The notes under the pieces: model-generated
The model's database searches: none
Told to the model about the DNA's origin: nothing
Seen by the model: the letters and a program-made list of their open reading frames with translations, nothing else
Translations under genes and position numbers: made by a program
Source: Conus ventricosus
Lineage: Eukaryota; Mollusca; Gastropoda; Neogastropoda; Conidae
NCBI GenBank assembly: GCA_018398815.1
Contig: CM031600.1
Span: forward strand, 52,897,257 to 52,961,256
DNA length: 64,000 nucleotides
Direction: 5' to 3'
Shown here: in pieces, positions 46,784 to 57,851 of the stretch
Position numbering within the stretch: position 1 is the stretch's first letter
Layout of the letters: every line of letters starts with the position of its first letter

Positions 46784-49700
46784 AGTTCACACACACATGA
46801 TTTTTTGTCATGCTTACCTGTCCAAACATACACTTCATCCGTATTTGGCATGGAACATTGTCATACTATTAGGATGAAAAATATTTTAGAGAGCAGGTTG
46901 CTATTTTGCCTCATACCCAGTTAAGCAGTGAGAGTGGTTGCCCTTAGTAAGTTAACTTCATTGCATCATATTCAAACTAGCTCACTTTTCTCCTTTTCCT
47001 TGGCAAGGGAACATGCCCCCCCCCCCCCCCCCCCCCTCTTTCTTCGGAGTTTGCCCTTAATTTTGTTGATGCTCTTGGATTCTCTCAAGCTATCTTTTAA
47101 TCTTATTTTCCTTTGGTTGAGGAAGCTTCTTTCTCAATTCCTTCGCAAGAGAGAATTTTGTAAATTTTTGAAAGTCATCTCTCTCCCACATTTGACTGCT
47201 GTCTTGCACTGTGGAGTCTCTTTCACTGACCTCCATTCTCTCTGCTTCAAATGCAGTCCTGCATCAGCTCTTTGTGTTGCTATTAGCCCTTTTGAGCCTA
47301 CACTGACATGACCTTACATTTTGAGCCTTCATAATGGTCCATCAGTTTGGGCCAGAAAGTTGCCAGTTTCTCCCAGCTATACTAATCGGTATTGGTTTTG
47401 AGGTGTGCAGACAGGTTACTGTCTCCTTTCTATCTGCTCTGCACTCCCAACTCCTCAGCACCTTGTAAGTGAAGAGGGGCGGTTGAGGAATGTTTTCATC
47501 TAGGAAGTGCTGGTCTTCTAGCCCCTGGCAAGGCTCAGGGTTGAAGGGTTTCCAGGTGGGAGGGAGTTCAACAGGGGTCCCTGCTGCAAAGTGCCAGTGG
47601 TCAGCTGACTGGGCCGTTCCACTGCCCATGACCCAGACTTTTCATGTCCGCCCTGCGGCCCTGGCTCGACCTGACTTGGTTGAAGTTAGGGGTTCCACTG
47701 CTTCTCTTCAGTCGTTGGACACCATTCGTTCTGACATGAGTGATTCAAGTTGGGGTGCACACCTTTTTCCTCTTTTCCAGCAGTACTTGGGTAAGGACAG
47801 AAGGCAACAGACCATTATAAATGTCCAAGGAAAGAGCAGTCTTTCTTGCTTGTCCGCAACTAGTCTCAGATTCTGGAAGGCAAGATTTACGGTGTGCACA
47901 GACACCTCTACTGTGGTAGCTTATCAGAAGAACCCAGGCGGGACTCATGCCAGGGCTTTGAACAACTTGGAGAGTGTCTATTCATCTGTTCTTTCAGTAT
48001 GTGAAGATCTCTCTGCTTGTCAGACATATGTCTGGCAAGCTGAACATCCTTGCAAATTCTGTTTCCTTAAAGGCCTCAGCTGTGCCATCAGAATGGATGC
48101 TGAAGAAGGTGTCGGTCAGGTCTGGGAATCCCTCACAATGACGAGTTTGCCACTAGACAGAACAACCAGTTTCTGGTCTTTTTATCCCATTCTAGTCCCC
48201 TCAGCTCTTGCTGTGGATGCGCTGATGATCTCATTGGATAGGATTTTCATATATGCGCTTCCACCCTCTTCCCTCATTCCAGCAATCCTAAACAAAGTGT
48301 CCAGAGAGAAGTGCCAGATAATCCTCATTTGCCATATAAAATGGACAAAGAGCTGGATCATCATCATAATCAGTCTGCTGGTAAAGGTTCCCATTCCCCT
48401 CCCAGTGAGACTGGATGTGCTATCTCAGCCCAGGTTGGGAGAGTGGTACTCGGACCTTGTGTCCTTCTCTCCACACCAGCTACATATCAGGTGATACCTC
48501 TCTAACAAGAGACATTTCCACCCTTCATGCATGGGAAACAATCGAGGCTGGTCAAAGTCAGTCCACTTTGAAATAAAATGTCAATGAATGGATGGTGCAC
48601 TTTGGTAGGGATTTCTCTGGTGACTGCTGAAATAGAAAATGTGGCTCACTTTTTGGAGGATCTTCATGAGAAGGGGAGAAAGGCGAGTATTATTAGCTGA
48701 TTCAAGTCAGCCATTGTTAAAACCTTCAGTTTTATGGGGAGAGACCTTGACATAAGCCGAGACACTTCCTCTCAGAGCTAGTTGTGCTGTGCTCATTATT
48801 AATGAAACTGTTGGAACTGGTAGATGCCCCAGGTGGAGTCTACCACTCGTGCTGGAGTATCTGGCTTCTGGTAACTTTGAGCCATATGTTGAATGCTCTT
48901 TTCAGAACCTCACTCTCAAAACTTTTTTTTTTTGTTACTTACTTTGTCTTCTGCCTGTAGAGTGAGTGAGATTCAGGCCTTTTCCAGGGACTGGTGGACC
49001 CTGAAGTGACGTGACGATTACTCGGTCACTTTTCCACATGCCCTTCTCTCCAAGCCAGAAACTGCAAGCCAGAAGAATGGCCCTTTGACAATAACCTTGC
49101 CTCCACTGGCCCCTTTTTCATCCAGTCCCAAACCCAGACAGTCAAAGGTGGAGCAGGTTAAGTGTCCCATCTGAACTCTGATGCAGGCTGGAAGTCACAG
49201 ACAACCTTTGGAAGGTTCTACCTCCATGACATGACTGACCATGAGGAGGCACTTGACTTCCTCTTGGTTATAGCAGTTGTCCAAGCGGCAATACCCACTG
49301 ACTAATTTGTCATTGACCATTCTGTTTTGGTTGTTCTGTTCACACAACACTTTCACCGCCTGTCATCTGTATGTTTTGCTCTTTGTTACACTGCACTTTG
49401 TTCAAGTTACCTTTTGTGTTTACGTGATGTGTGTATGAAAGGGAGTTTGGAGTGACATAGTCTGTTCTTATTTTCCCAGTATTTCTTCTCCTTTTCCTAA
49501 TTTCGTGCTTTAAAAATACTTTCCCCCTGAGACATTATTACTACTTATGACTTAGTGCCATCATCTTGAGGGAGAGCGGGACTAATCCTTTCATCTCCCA
49601 ACTAGGCAAGGGAGACTATTGCATGGGGCACTCAGTGGCCTCTGGGGCGTGGTGGAGTTTTGGGGCTTATACAGACACATTCTTCTGAGGGATCAATGTC

Positions 49701-50516
49701 TTCTCATTCATGTGAGCGTGCTTCCCACCATCTTTTTTTTCATATTCTGGTTTTGGTTTAGACAAGTAAGTATGAGAAGAGTGAATTTTACTATTAAAAG
49801 TAGTTTTATGATGTATTTACCTGTTCTTGCATCTCACCACTTGGTTGTGAAAAAAGTTGAAAGCTGAGACAGTTTGAATGTGGTGCCTGAAGTGAACTAA
49901 GATTGATCACTCTTACTGCAAACTGGGTATGGAGGTGAGATTAGCTCCCTGCTCTGACAATTTTTTTTTTTTTGTCTGGGAGATCCTGATAATATGGCAA
50001 TGCTACATATCGAGCAAGGATTAGACATTTGTGTATTACTTTTAGTGATAACATTTTTGTTACTATTGTAGATTAGTACTCGGTCAAAGATGGGAGAATG
50101 GGTAGTGTGAGGAAAGGGAGAGTGTATAAGTGGGGGGATGACACATGTAGGTGCATAAAACCACTTGCTTAGCGGTGGGGTATTCTATCATTCTGAAAAA
50201 TAAGTGTCAGCAAAAATAACGATCCCATGCATGAATATTGTGATATACAAGGTGAACAGTTACCTGCATAATCACTGTGATGTGCACTGGTCAGCGCACC
50301 CGACAAGGCCCATACGAGGGGATCCCGGCCCATGCTGTGGTCTACCAGGTCGTGTCCAGAGACCTTCGACCCCGCCTCCCGTCTGATGATGACGACAATC
50401 CCTTTGAAATGGTCTTCGCAGACCTCTACACTCAGTGCTGGGCCCGGTCAGCTGACGATCGTCCCAGCTCTTTGGATGTCATGCACGCTGTTGGCCTGTG
50501 GTTGCAGCACATGTAG
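35554..50516 (+). CDS. mos: Mos-type serine/threonine protein kinase, five exons, 5' exon missing
   Basis: Exons 35554-35856, 36780-36941, 41524-41720, 42331-42449 and 50295-50516 join with matching phases at GT-AG sites and give a whole kinase domain. Visible landmarks are the glycine loop [10 protein letters not shown], the ATP lysine in VAVKIY, a helix-C glutamate in [16 protein letters not shown] in the catalytic loop, DFGCC, APELLKG and [25 protein letters not shown] and ITLWQM followed by an xTxQxPY motif (here RTRQGPY) are Mos hallmarks. In animals Mos is a germ-line MAP kinase kinase kinase that acts in oocytes through MEK and MAPK to control meiotic arrest. The C-terminus is short, as in the family, with no further domain. 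An acceptor at 35552-35553 and the absence of an in-frame ATG show that a 5' exon with the start codon lies upstream. All catalytic residues are present, so the gene is probably functional. Confidence 0.9.
35857..36779 (+). other. mos intron a
   Basis: Contains a purine-rich stretch (35870-36110) and a GT microsatellite (36237-36400). Ends at TTATCATGCAG. Confidence 0.85.
36237..36400. repeat. GT microsatellite in mos intron a
   Basis: GT tract with GC-containing interruptions toward its 3' end. ORFs through it are artefacts. Confidence 0.95.
36780..36941 (+). CDS. mos: mos exon b: N-lobe, hinge
   Basis: One base completes an Arg codon, then [34 protein letters not shown] and the helix that ends in STTRL. 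IVMNYVG is the hinge, equivalent to the IIMEFGG-type hinge of Mos kinases. It ends with AG before the donor GTAGTG, so the next exon must start with one base. Confidence 0.88.
38100..38960 (+). pseudogene. Ty3/gypsy-type gag remnant
   Basis: The frame 38000-38320 contains [20 protein letters not shown] followed by [10 protein letters not shown], the capsid start typical of metazoan gypsy (Mag-like) gag. Later, across stops, come [12 protein letters not shown] and REVIGINDD, and near 38800-38910 a zinc-knuckle region (CHCC, then [14 protein letters not shown]). No protease, RT or integrase follows; the copy ends near a T-rich tract at 38970. It is a partial, dead copy in the sense orientation of the mos intron. 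Confidence 0.75.
39483..39700. mobile_element. Penelope-like repeat relic, partly palindromic
   Basis: 39503-39560 is a decayed copy of the sequence shared by 18820-18893 and 42883-42945 (GGACAAACAA, AAGACAAAACA, TTTCGAAC, GGTCTTCTTCAAGCAAGATA). It continues with an ancestral form of the 72-bp array unit (GACAATGAAAGTGA, GAGCAATCACTTATCTTC, AAGATGGGCGTTGAATGA). GAGCAATCACTTATCTTCTC at 39590 is met in inverted orientation at about 39668-39687, so the relic is also folded back. Confidence 0.65.
41293..41523 (+). repeat. Five-fold tandem duplication of the mos 3' splice site and exon start
   Basis: TGTCTGTACATAG (first copy ...ACGTAG) followed by TCTGGCCTTGCA occurs five times, with putative acceptors ending at 41305, 41380, 41437, 41480 and 41523. 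Copy 1 keeps exon-like sequence up to CATCAACATTGTATACC; copy 2 lacks about 20 bases; copies 3 and 4 are only 43 bp; copy 5 runs into the real exon (HLDLKPAN). Reading from acceptors 1 to 4 reaches an in-frame TAG, so only the last acceptor supports the kinase. Confidence 0.9.
41524..41720 (+). CDS. mos: mos exon c: catalytic loop and DFG
   Basis: Starts with T, giving AG+T (Ser), then [29 protein letters not shown] and [13 protein letters not shown]. It ends with one base before the donor GTCAGC, after LTPEQ. The His-x-Asp, Lys and Asn of the catalytic loop and the Asp of DFG are all present. Confidence 0.9.
41721..42330 (+). other. mos intron c
   Basis: AT-rich with a TGA/GAT trinucleotide tract at 42229-42288. 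Ends at TTTTTTCGCTCATTATAG. Confidence 0.85.
42229..42288. repeat. GAT microsatellite
   Basis: About 18 GAT units with a few substitutions, just before mos exon d. Confidence 0.95.
42331..42449 (+). CDS. mos: mos exon d: activation segment to helix F
   Basis: GT completes a Gly codon, then [20 protein letters not shown] and [13 protein letters not shown]. It ends on a full ATG codon before the donor GTCAGT (phase 0). Confidence 0.9.
42661..42876. repeat. 27-bp minisatellite, 8 perfect copies
   Basis: 216 bases are exactly eight copies of a unit containing AAAGTATTTATAAGTGCTTT and GTAAAAT, with no differences. Each of the seven junctions creates AATAAA on the mos sense strand. Confidence 0.97.
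42883..42956. mobile_element. Penelope-like terminal-repeat fragment at the start of the 72-bp array
   Basis: GACAAACAAGTCACAAGACA, then ACGCGTTTCGACCTCTTAG and CTTCTTCAGGCAAGAT, match the arms at 18797-19140. On the minus strand a hammerhead-like order appears again (CTGAAGA at 42939-42933, GAAAC at 42918-42914, then GCGTC), with GTC as a good cleavage triplet. Helix II is damaged by a mismatch. Confidence 0.65.
42957..45945. repeat. 72-bp minisatellite, about 41 copies
   Basis: The unit contains GTTGAACCATCTCAGGACAA, TGAAAATGAATGAGCAATCA, CTGATCTTCATCCAATTCAG and TGCAACATAGGC. Two main variants exist: AATGAATGAGCA with CTGATCTTCATC, and AATGAACGAGCA with CTTATCTTCACC; they form blocks. From 44289 to 45968 the minus strand stays open for 559 codons because 72 is divisible by three and the unit has no stop in that frame. 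Copies before 44160 carry many one- or two-base gaps. The last copy matches the end of the Penelope-like relic at 39600 (GCGCAAGATGAGCGTTGAATG). Confidence 0.97.
46652..46797. repeat. CA microsatellite in mos intron d
   Basis: CA tract with GCA-rich interruptions at its start, about 145 bases. A C run follows at 47015-47036. Confidence 0.95.
46800..49340 (+). mobile_element. DIRS-type (tyrosine-recombinase) retroelement, decayed, copy A
   Basis: 47490-48494 is an open frame of 334 codons with RNase H-like blocks in DIRS order: [14 protein letters not shown], then [20 protein letters not shown], then [15 protein letters not shown] and [11 protein letters not shown]. Downstream, in changing frames, come tyrosine-recombinase blocks: [20 protein letters not shown] near 48850 and [18 protein letters not shown] at about 49181-49234, with the tyrosine that would be the nucleophile. 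DIRS elements integrate by recombinase rather than by a DDE integrase. The RT palm was not found, so the copy is partial. The region 46800-47600 is shared with 58540-59360. Confidence 0.75.
50295..50516 (+). CDS. mos: mos exon e: C-lobe end and stop
   Basis: Begins RTRQGPYEG, then [14 protein letters not shown], an acidic SDDDDNPFE insert, and [20 protein letters not shown] with the C-lobe arginine (DDRPS). It ends in TAG at 50514-50516. The phase-0 start follows the AG at 50293-50294. Confidence 0.9.
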   Translation, partial: RTRQGPYEGIPAHAVVYQVVSRDLRPRLPSDDDDNPFEMVFADLYTQCWARSADDRPSSLDVMHAVGLWLQHM

Positions 50517-51400
50517 CTGCCTGATATCGGCTTGGAGATGACATCATCATTGTGACTGTTGATATACATAAGGTAACTTTCATCATCAGGAAGTCTTCTG
50601 AAAATAGGCATGATCATGATGCTGTGTCCTTACTCTGTGAATTCCAGGTAGTCTCCACAGGGAGTGGTGAGCACAAAAAAACATTGGATGTGATGTGTCT
50701 GCATGTTAAATAATTAATCTTTCTCTGTCTGTCCCTGCGCATATATGTATGTGATTGCTTTTCTCCCTTAAATACCATGGGTGGCTCTGTTGATTCCCCA
50801 TGAGGATCTGGAGGGGGACTGTTTCAGCACAAGCTGTATTCCTGGCTTCTGAAAGCTCTGTGCTCTTAGCATCCTCCTCATGTCACTCTTTGACTTGCAT
50901 TTTTTTTTTTTTGTAATTGTCTTTCTATACCGTCTATTTTTTTTTTCCTTTCCTGTCCATTCTCCTGTCTATGTTCCAGAAGTCTTGTACACATTTTTGC
51001 TGGATCACAGTGTATTGCTAGCAAGTTTTGTTGTATTTTGATGACAAGGTAATGAGACATTACAAACTCTCCACAGTCAACAGTGGCTGCCCATTGCACA
51101 GTATCTGTTTGGCTGTATGTTGTTTTTTTTATGTTTCTTTGTTCTTGTTTTATTTCTTTTCTGTTTTTTTTTTTCAAATCTGAGGGGGGGGGGGGGGGGG
51201 GGGGGATACAAATCTAGCAGAATAGCTGGCATCCCCAGCATCCCCAGGCCTCATCAGGATAGTTGTAAATCTGCCTCTTTGTTATCAATTAGATTTGAAA
51301 GTCTAAATAGTCTTTTTTTGTTTTTTTAGGGTGAGACTTTCGTTCCCCTTTCTCTCCATCCTTCCTGGTCTAACTCCATCTTGCCGACCATGTAGAAAAA
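50517..51400 (+). other. mos 3' flank
   Basis: No canonical AATAAA was found close to the stop. Contains T runs (50900-51170) and a G run at 51183-51205. Nothing else recognised. Confidence 0.55.
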
Positions 51401-54400
51401 GGCACAGTGAGATTGGCAGGACTGTAATTATAGAACTAGAACTCTGACCAGTGTGATTGGCAGGACTGTAATGATAGAACTGTTGACCAGTGTGATTGGC
51501 AGGACTGTAATGATAGAACTGTTGACCAGTGTGATTGGCAGGACTGTAATGATAGAACTGTTGACCTGTGTGATTGGCAGGACTGTAATGATAGAACTGT
51601 TGACCAGAATGATTGGCAGGACTGTAATGATAGAACTGTTGACCTGTGTGATTGGCAGGACTGTAATGATAGAACTGTTGACCAGTGTGATTGGCAGGAC
51701 TGTAATGATAGAACTGTTGACCAGTGTGATTGGCAGGACTGTAATGATAGAACTGTTGACCAGTGTGATTGGCAGGACTGTAATGATAGAACTGTTGACC
51801 AGTGTGATTGGCAGGACTGTAATGATAGAAACTATTGCGACATGTGTGATTGGCAGGACTGTAATCATAGAACTGTTGACCAGTGATTGGCAGGACTGTA
51901 ATGATAGAACTACTGACCAGTGTGATTGGCAGGACTGTAATGATAGAAGTACTGACCAGTGTGATTGGCAGGACTGTCATTATAGAACTGTTGACCAGTG
52001 TGATTGGCAGGCTGTAATGATAGAACTGTTGACAGTGTGATTGGCAGGACTGTAATGATAGAACTGTTGACCAGTGTGATTGGCAGGACTGTAATGATAG
52101 AACTGTTGACCGTGTGATTGGCAGGACTGTAATGATAGAAATGTTGACCAGTGTGATTGGCAGGACTGTAATGATAGAACTATTGACCAGTGTGATTTCA
52201 GGACTTAATGATAGAACTGTTGACCAGTGTGATTGGCAGGACTGTAATGATAGAACTATTGACCAGTGTGATTGGCAGGACTGTAATGATAGAACTGTTG
52301 ACCAGTGTGATGTCAGGCTGTAATGATAGAACTGTTGACCAGTGTGATTGGCAGGACTGTAATGATAGAACTGTTGACCAGTGTGATTGCAGAGCTGTAA
52401 TGATAGAACTGTTGACCAGTGTGATTGGCATGACTGTAATGATAGAGCTCTTGATCCAGTGTGATTGGCAGTACTGTAATGATAGACTATTGACCAGTGT
52501 GATTGGCAGGACTGAATGATAGAACTATGACCAGTGTGATGGCAGGACTGTAATGATAGAACTGTTGACCAGTGTGATTGGCAGGGCTGTAATGATAGAG
52601 CATTTGACCAGTGTGATTGGCAGGACTATAATGATAGAACTATGACCACTGTGATTGGCAGGACTGTAATGATAGAACTTCGACCTGTGTGATTGGCAGG
52701 ACTGTAATGATAGAACTGTTGACCAGTGTGATTGGCAGGACTGTAATGATAGAACTGTTGACCAGTGTGATTGGCAGGGCTGTAACGATAGACTGTTGAC
52801 CAGTGTGATTGGCAGGACTGTAATGATAGAACTATTGACCAGTGTGATTGGCATGACTGTAATGATAGAGCTTGATCAGTGTGATTGGCAGTACTGTAAT
52901 GATAGAGCTATTGACCAGTGTGATTGGCAGGACTGTAATGATAGAACTATGACCAGTGTGACTGGCAGGACTGTAATGATAGAACTGTTGACCAGTGTGA
53001 TTGGCAGGGCTGTAATGATAGAGCTATTGACCAGTGTGATTGGCAGGACTTAATGATAGAACTATGACCACTGTGATTGGCAGGACTGTAATGATAGAAC
53101 TGTCGACCTGTGTGATTGGCAGGACTGTAATGATAGAACTGTTGACCAGTGTGATTGGCAGGACTGTAATGATAGAACTGTTTGACCCGATGTGGATTGC
53201 AGGTGGCGCTTAACGATAGAACTTGACCAGTGTGATTGGCAGGACTGTAATGATAGAACTATGACCAGTGTGATTGACAGGACTGTAATGATAGAACTGT
53301 TGACCAGTGTGATTGGCAATACTGTAATGATAGAACTATTGACCAGTGTGATTGGCAGGACTGTAATGATAGAACTGTTGACCAGTGTGATTGGCAGTAC
53401 TGTAATGATAGAACTGTTTGACCAGTGTGATTGGCAGGACTGTAATGATAGAACTGTTGACCAGTGTGATTGGCAGGGCTGTAATGATAGAACTATTGAC
53501 CAGTGTGATTGGCAGGACTGTAATGATAGAACTGTTGACCAGTGTGATTGGCAGGACTAAGATAGAACTTACAGTGTGATGCACTGTAATGATGACTTAC
53601 AGTGTGATTGGCAGGGCTATAATGATAGAACTTTTGACCAGTGTGATTGGCAGGACTGTAATGATAGAACTGTTGACCAGTGTGATTGGCAGGACTGTAA
53701 AGATAGAACTATTGACCAGTGTGATTGGCAGGACTGTAATGATAGAACTGTTGACCAGTGTGATTGCATGATAGAACTTTGACCAGTATGATGGCAGGAC
53801 TGTAATGATAGAACTGTTGACCAGTGTAATTGGCAGGACTGTAATTATAGAACTAAAACTTGACCAGTGTGATTGGCAGGACTGTAATGATAGAACTATT
53901 GACCAGTGTGATTGGCAGGACTGTAATGATAGAACTAATAGACCAGTGTGATTGGCAGGACTGCAATGATAGAACTATTGACCAGTGTGATTGGCAGGAC
54001 TGTAGTGAATAGACCGTGTGTTGCAGGACTGAATGATAGAACTTTGACAGTGTGATTGGCAGGACTGTATGATAGATTGACGTGTGATTGGCAGGACTGT
54101 AATGATAGAACTGTTGACCAGTGTGATTGGCAGGACTATAATGATAGAACTGTTGACCAGTGTGATTGGCAGGACTGTAATGATAGAGCTATTGACCAGT
54201 GTGATTGGCAGGACTATAATGATAGAACTATGACCACTGTGATTGGCAGGACTATAATGATAGAACCTTTGACCAGTGTGATTGGCAGGGCTGTAATGAT
54301 AGAACTGTTGACCAGTGTGATTGGCAGGACTGCAATGATAGAACTTTTGACCAGTGTGATTGGCAGGACTATAATGATAGAACTATTGACCAGTGTGATT

Positions 54401-57108
54401 GGCAGGACTATAATGATAGAACTGTTGACCAGTATGATTGGCAGGACTGTAATGATAGAACTATTGACCAGTGTGATTTGCAGGACTGTAATGATAGAAC
54501 TCTGACCGGTGTGATTGGCAGGACTGTATTGATAGACCTGTTGACCAGTGTGATTGGCAGGACTGTAATTATAGAACTGTTGACCAGTGTGATTGGCAGG
54601 ACTGTAATGATAGAACTGTTGACCTGTGTGATTTTCAGGACTGTAATGATAGAACTATTGACCAGTGTGATTGGCAGGACTGTAATGATAGAACCGTTGA
54701 CCAGTGTGATTGGCAGGACTGTAACGATAGAACTATTGACCAGTGTGATTGGCAGGACTATAATGATAGAACTGTTGACCAGTGTGATTGGCAGGACTGT
54801 AATGATAGAACTGTTGACCAGTGTGATTGGCAGGACTGCAATGATAGAACTGTTGACCAGTGTGATTGGCAGTACTGTAATGATAGAACTGTTGACCAGT
54901 GTGATTGGCAGGACTGTAATGATAGAGCTGTTGACCAGTTTGATTGGCAGGACTGTAATGATAGAACTGTCGACCTGTGTGATTGGCAGGACTGTAATGA
55001 TAGAACTGTTGACCAGTGTGATTGGCAGGACTGTAATGATAGAACTGTTGACCAGTGTGACTGGCAGGGCTGTAACGATAGAACTGTTGACCAGTGTGAT
55101 TGGCAGGACTGTAATTATAGAACTATTGACCAGTGTGATTGACAGGACTGTAATGATAGAACTGTTGACCAGTGTGATTGGCAATACTGTAATGATAGAA
55201 CTATTGACCAGTGTGATTGGCAGGACTGTAATGATAGAACTGTTGACCAGTGTGATTGGCAGTACTGTAATGATAGAACTGTTGACCAGTGTGATTGGCA
55301 GGACTGTAATGATAGAACTGTTGACCAGTGTGATGCAGGGCTGTAATGATAGAGCTGTTGACCAGTGTGATTGGCAGGACTGTAATGATAGAACTGTTGA
55401 CCAGTGTGATTGGCAGGGCTATAATGATAGAACTATTTACCAGTGTGATTGGCAGGACTGTAATGATAGAACTATTGACCAGTGTGATTGGCAGGACTAT
55501 AATGATAGAACTATTGACCAGTGTGATTGGCAGGGCTATAATAATAGAACTTTTGACCAGTGTGATTGGCAGGACTGTAAAGATAGGACTGTTGACCAGT
55601 GTGATTGGCAGACTGTAAAGATAGAACTATTGACCAGTGTGATTGGCAGGACTGTAATTATAGAACTAAAACTCTGACCAGTGTGATTGGCAGGACTGTA
55701 ATGATAGAACTATTGGCCAGTGTGATTGGCAGGACTGTAATGATAGAACTATAGACCAGTGTGATTGGCAGGACTGCAATGATAGAACTATTGACCAGTG
55801 TGATTGGCAGGACTGTAGTGATAGAACTGTTGACCAGTGTGATTGGCAGGACTGTAATGATAGAACTGTTGACCAGTGTGATTGGCAGGACTGTAATGAT
55901 AGAACTGTTGACCAGTGTGATTGGCAGGACTGTAATGATAGAACTGTTGACCAGTGTGATTGGCAGGACTGTAATGATAGAACTGTTGACCAGTGTGATT
56001 GGCAGGACTGTAATGATAGAACTGTTGACCAGTGTGATTGGCAGGACTGTAATGATAGAACTGTTGACCAGTGTGATTGGCAGGACTGTAACGATAGACC
56101 TGTTGACCTGTGTGATTGGCAGGACTGTAACGATAGACCTGTTGACCTGTGTGATTGGCAGGACTGTAATTATAGAACTGTTGACCAGTGTGATTGGCAG
56201 GACTGTAATGATAGAACTACTGACCAGTGTGATTGGCAGGACTGTAATGATAGAAGTACTGACCAGTGTGATTGGCAGGACTGTCATTATAGAACTGTTG
56301 ACCAGTATGATTGGCAGGGCTGTAATGATAGAACTGTTGACCAGTGTGATTGGCAGGACTGTAATGATAGAACTGTTGACCAGTGTGATTGGCAGGACTG
56401 TAATGATAGAACTGTTGACCAGTGTGATTGGCAGGACTGTAATGATAGAACTGTTGACCAGTGTGATTGGCAGGACTATAATGATAGAACTGTTGACCAG
56501 TGTGATTGGCAGGACTGTAATTATAGAACTAGAACTCTGACCAGTGTGATTGGCAGAACTGTAATGATAGAACTGTTGACCAGTGTGATTGGCAGGACTT
56601 TAATGGTAGAACTAGACCTGTTGACCAGTATGATTGGCAGAACTTTAATGATATAACTGTTGATCAGTGTGATTGGCAGGACTGTAATGATAGAACTATT
56701 GACCAGTGTGATTGGCAGGACTGCAATGATAGAACTTGTTGACCAGTATGATTGGCAGGACTGTAATGATAGAACTGTTGACCTGTGTGATTGGCAGGCC
56801 TGTAATGATAGAACTATTGACCAGTGTGATTGGCAGGACTGTAATGATAGAACTGTTGACCAGTGTGATTGGCAGGACTGTAATGATAGAACTGTTGACC
56901 AGTGTGATTGGCAGGACTGTAATGATAGAACTGTTGACCAGTGTGATTGGCAGGACTATAATGATAGAACTGTTGACCAGTGTGATTGGCAGGACTGTAA
57001 TGATAGAACTGTTGACCAGTGTGATTGGCAGGACTGTAATGATAGAACTGTTGACCAGTGTGATTGGCAGGACTGCAATGATAGAACTAGAACTGTTGAT
57101 CAGTGTGA
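51401..57108. repeat. 39-bp satellite array, about 145 copies
   Basis: The unit contains GATTGGCAGGACTGTAATGA, TAGAACTGTTGACCAGTGT. Rare variant copies recur at intervals. A longer junction AGAACTAGAACTCTGACC or AGAACTAAAACT lies near 51435, 53850, 55665, 56525 and 57088. A GAAGTACTGACC plus GTCATTATAGAAC pair occurs near 51945 and 56250. These mark larger duplicated segments. Open frames up to 399 codons exist on both strands because 39 is divisible by three. Between about 51990 and 54080 copies have many small gaps. Confidence 0.98.
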
Positions 57109-57202
57109 TTACTGCATGCCTCCCCCACCCCCAACTCTAATTTCCCCACCTGTTTCAAATGATTGATTACGATGGGAGTTGATGAAGATGATAAAGGGTG
57201 TT

Positions 57203-57372
57203 CATGTAGTCTGAGACTTCACACAGCTACAGTGTAGACTTCCCTATACAATACAGGCTGCATGTAATCTGAGACTTCACACAGCTACAGTGTAGGCTTC
57301 TCTATAGAAAAAAGGTTTCTTGTAGTCCGAGACTTCACTCAGCTGCAGTATGGGCTTCCCTATAGAATACAG
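57203..57372. repeat. 58-59-bp unit, three copies
   Basis: CATGTAGTCTGAGACTTCAC, ACAGCTACAGTGTAG and CTTCCCTATA recur three times with growing divergence, about 100 bases after the 39-bp array. Confidence 0.9.
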
Positions 57373-57772
57373 AGTGGTGTAGGACTAAACCAGAGATACT
57401 AACACACATGCAGAAATAATGCCAACAACACATTGGTCAGTTTTGTACAATTCCAGTTTTTCCATGCTCGGTTAGAGCCAGTCAAGCCTAATAAGATGAT
57501 GCAGCCTTAGACCACCTTCTCTTCCACCCATGTTTTCCATGGCACCATGAGTCGTCATCTTTGTTGAATGTAGTGCGTCTCCTGCCAAATTCTGAATATG
57601 AAAGTGTTCATTTTTTTGGTTCTTAGAAATTTGATTCTGATTGTTATTTTGTGTCGTGTAATCAGTTACATAAGGAACAGTGCGAGAGTACTGGATACAG
57701 TGACTTTATAATGGTAGTACACCCACTATATTTTCAAAGCATATGATGAACTTCTTTTTTTTTTTTCTAATA

Positions 57773-57851
57773 AAAGGTGGGATAGTAAGTACTGTCATGG
57801 GTACTTTTTTTTTTTTAATGAAAGGTGGGATAGTAAGTACTGTCATGGGTA
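57773..57851. repeat. 31-bp direct duplication
   Basis: AAAGGTGGGATAGTAAGTAC followed by TGTCATGGGTA occurs at 57773-57803 and 57821-57851, with a T run between. Confidence 0.95.

Larger units (their letters stand above)
42450..50294 (+). other. mos intron d, 7.8 kb of repeats
   Basis: Holds the 27-bp array, a Penelope-like fragment, the 72-bp array, a CA tract and a DIRS-type retroelement. 45946-46650 and 49341-50280 hold nothing else recognised. Ends at TGCACTGGTCAG. Confidence 0.85.

Noticed and set aside
54478..55677. 399-codon open frame in the 39-bp array (and others on both strands)
   Set aside because: The 13-residue period follows from a 39-base unit without stops; frames are open on both strands and in more than one phase, and break wherever units have gaps.
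51401..57108. CRISPR-like regular repeats
   Set aside because: Units are contiguous without unique spacers, and the DNA is eukaryotic.
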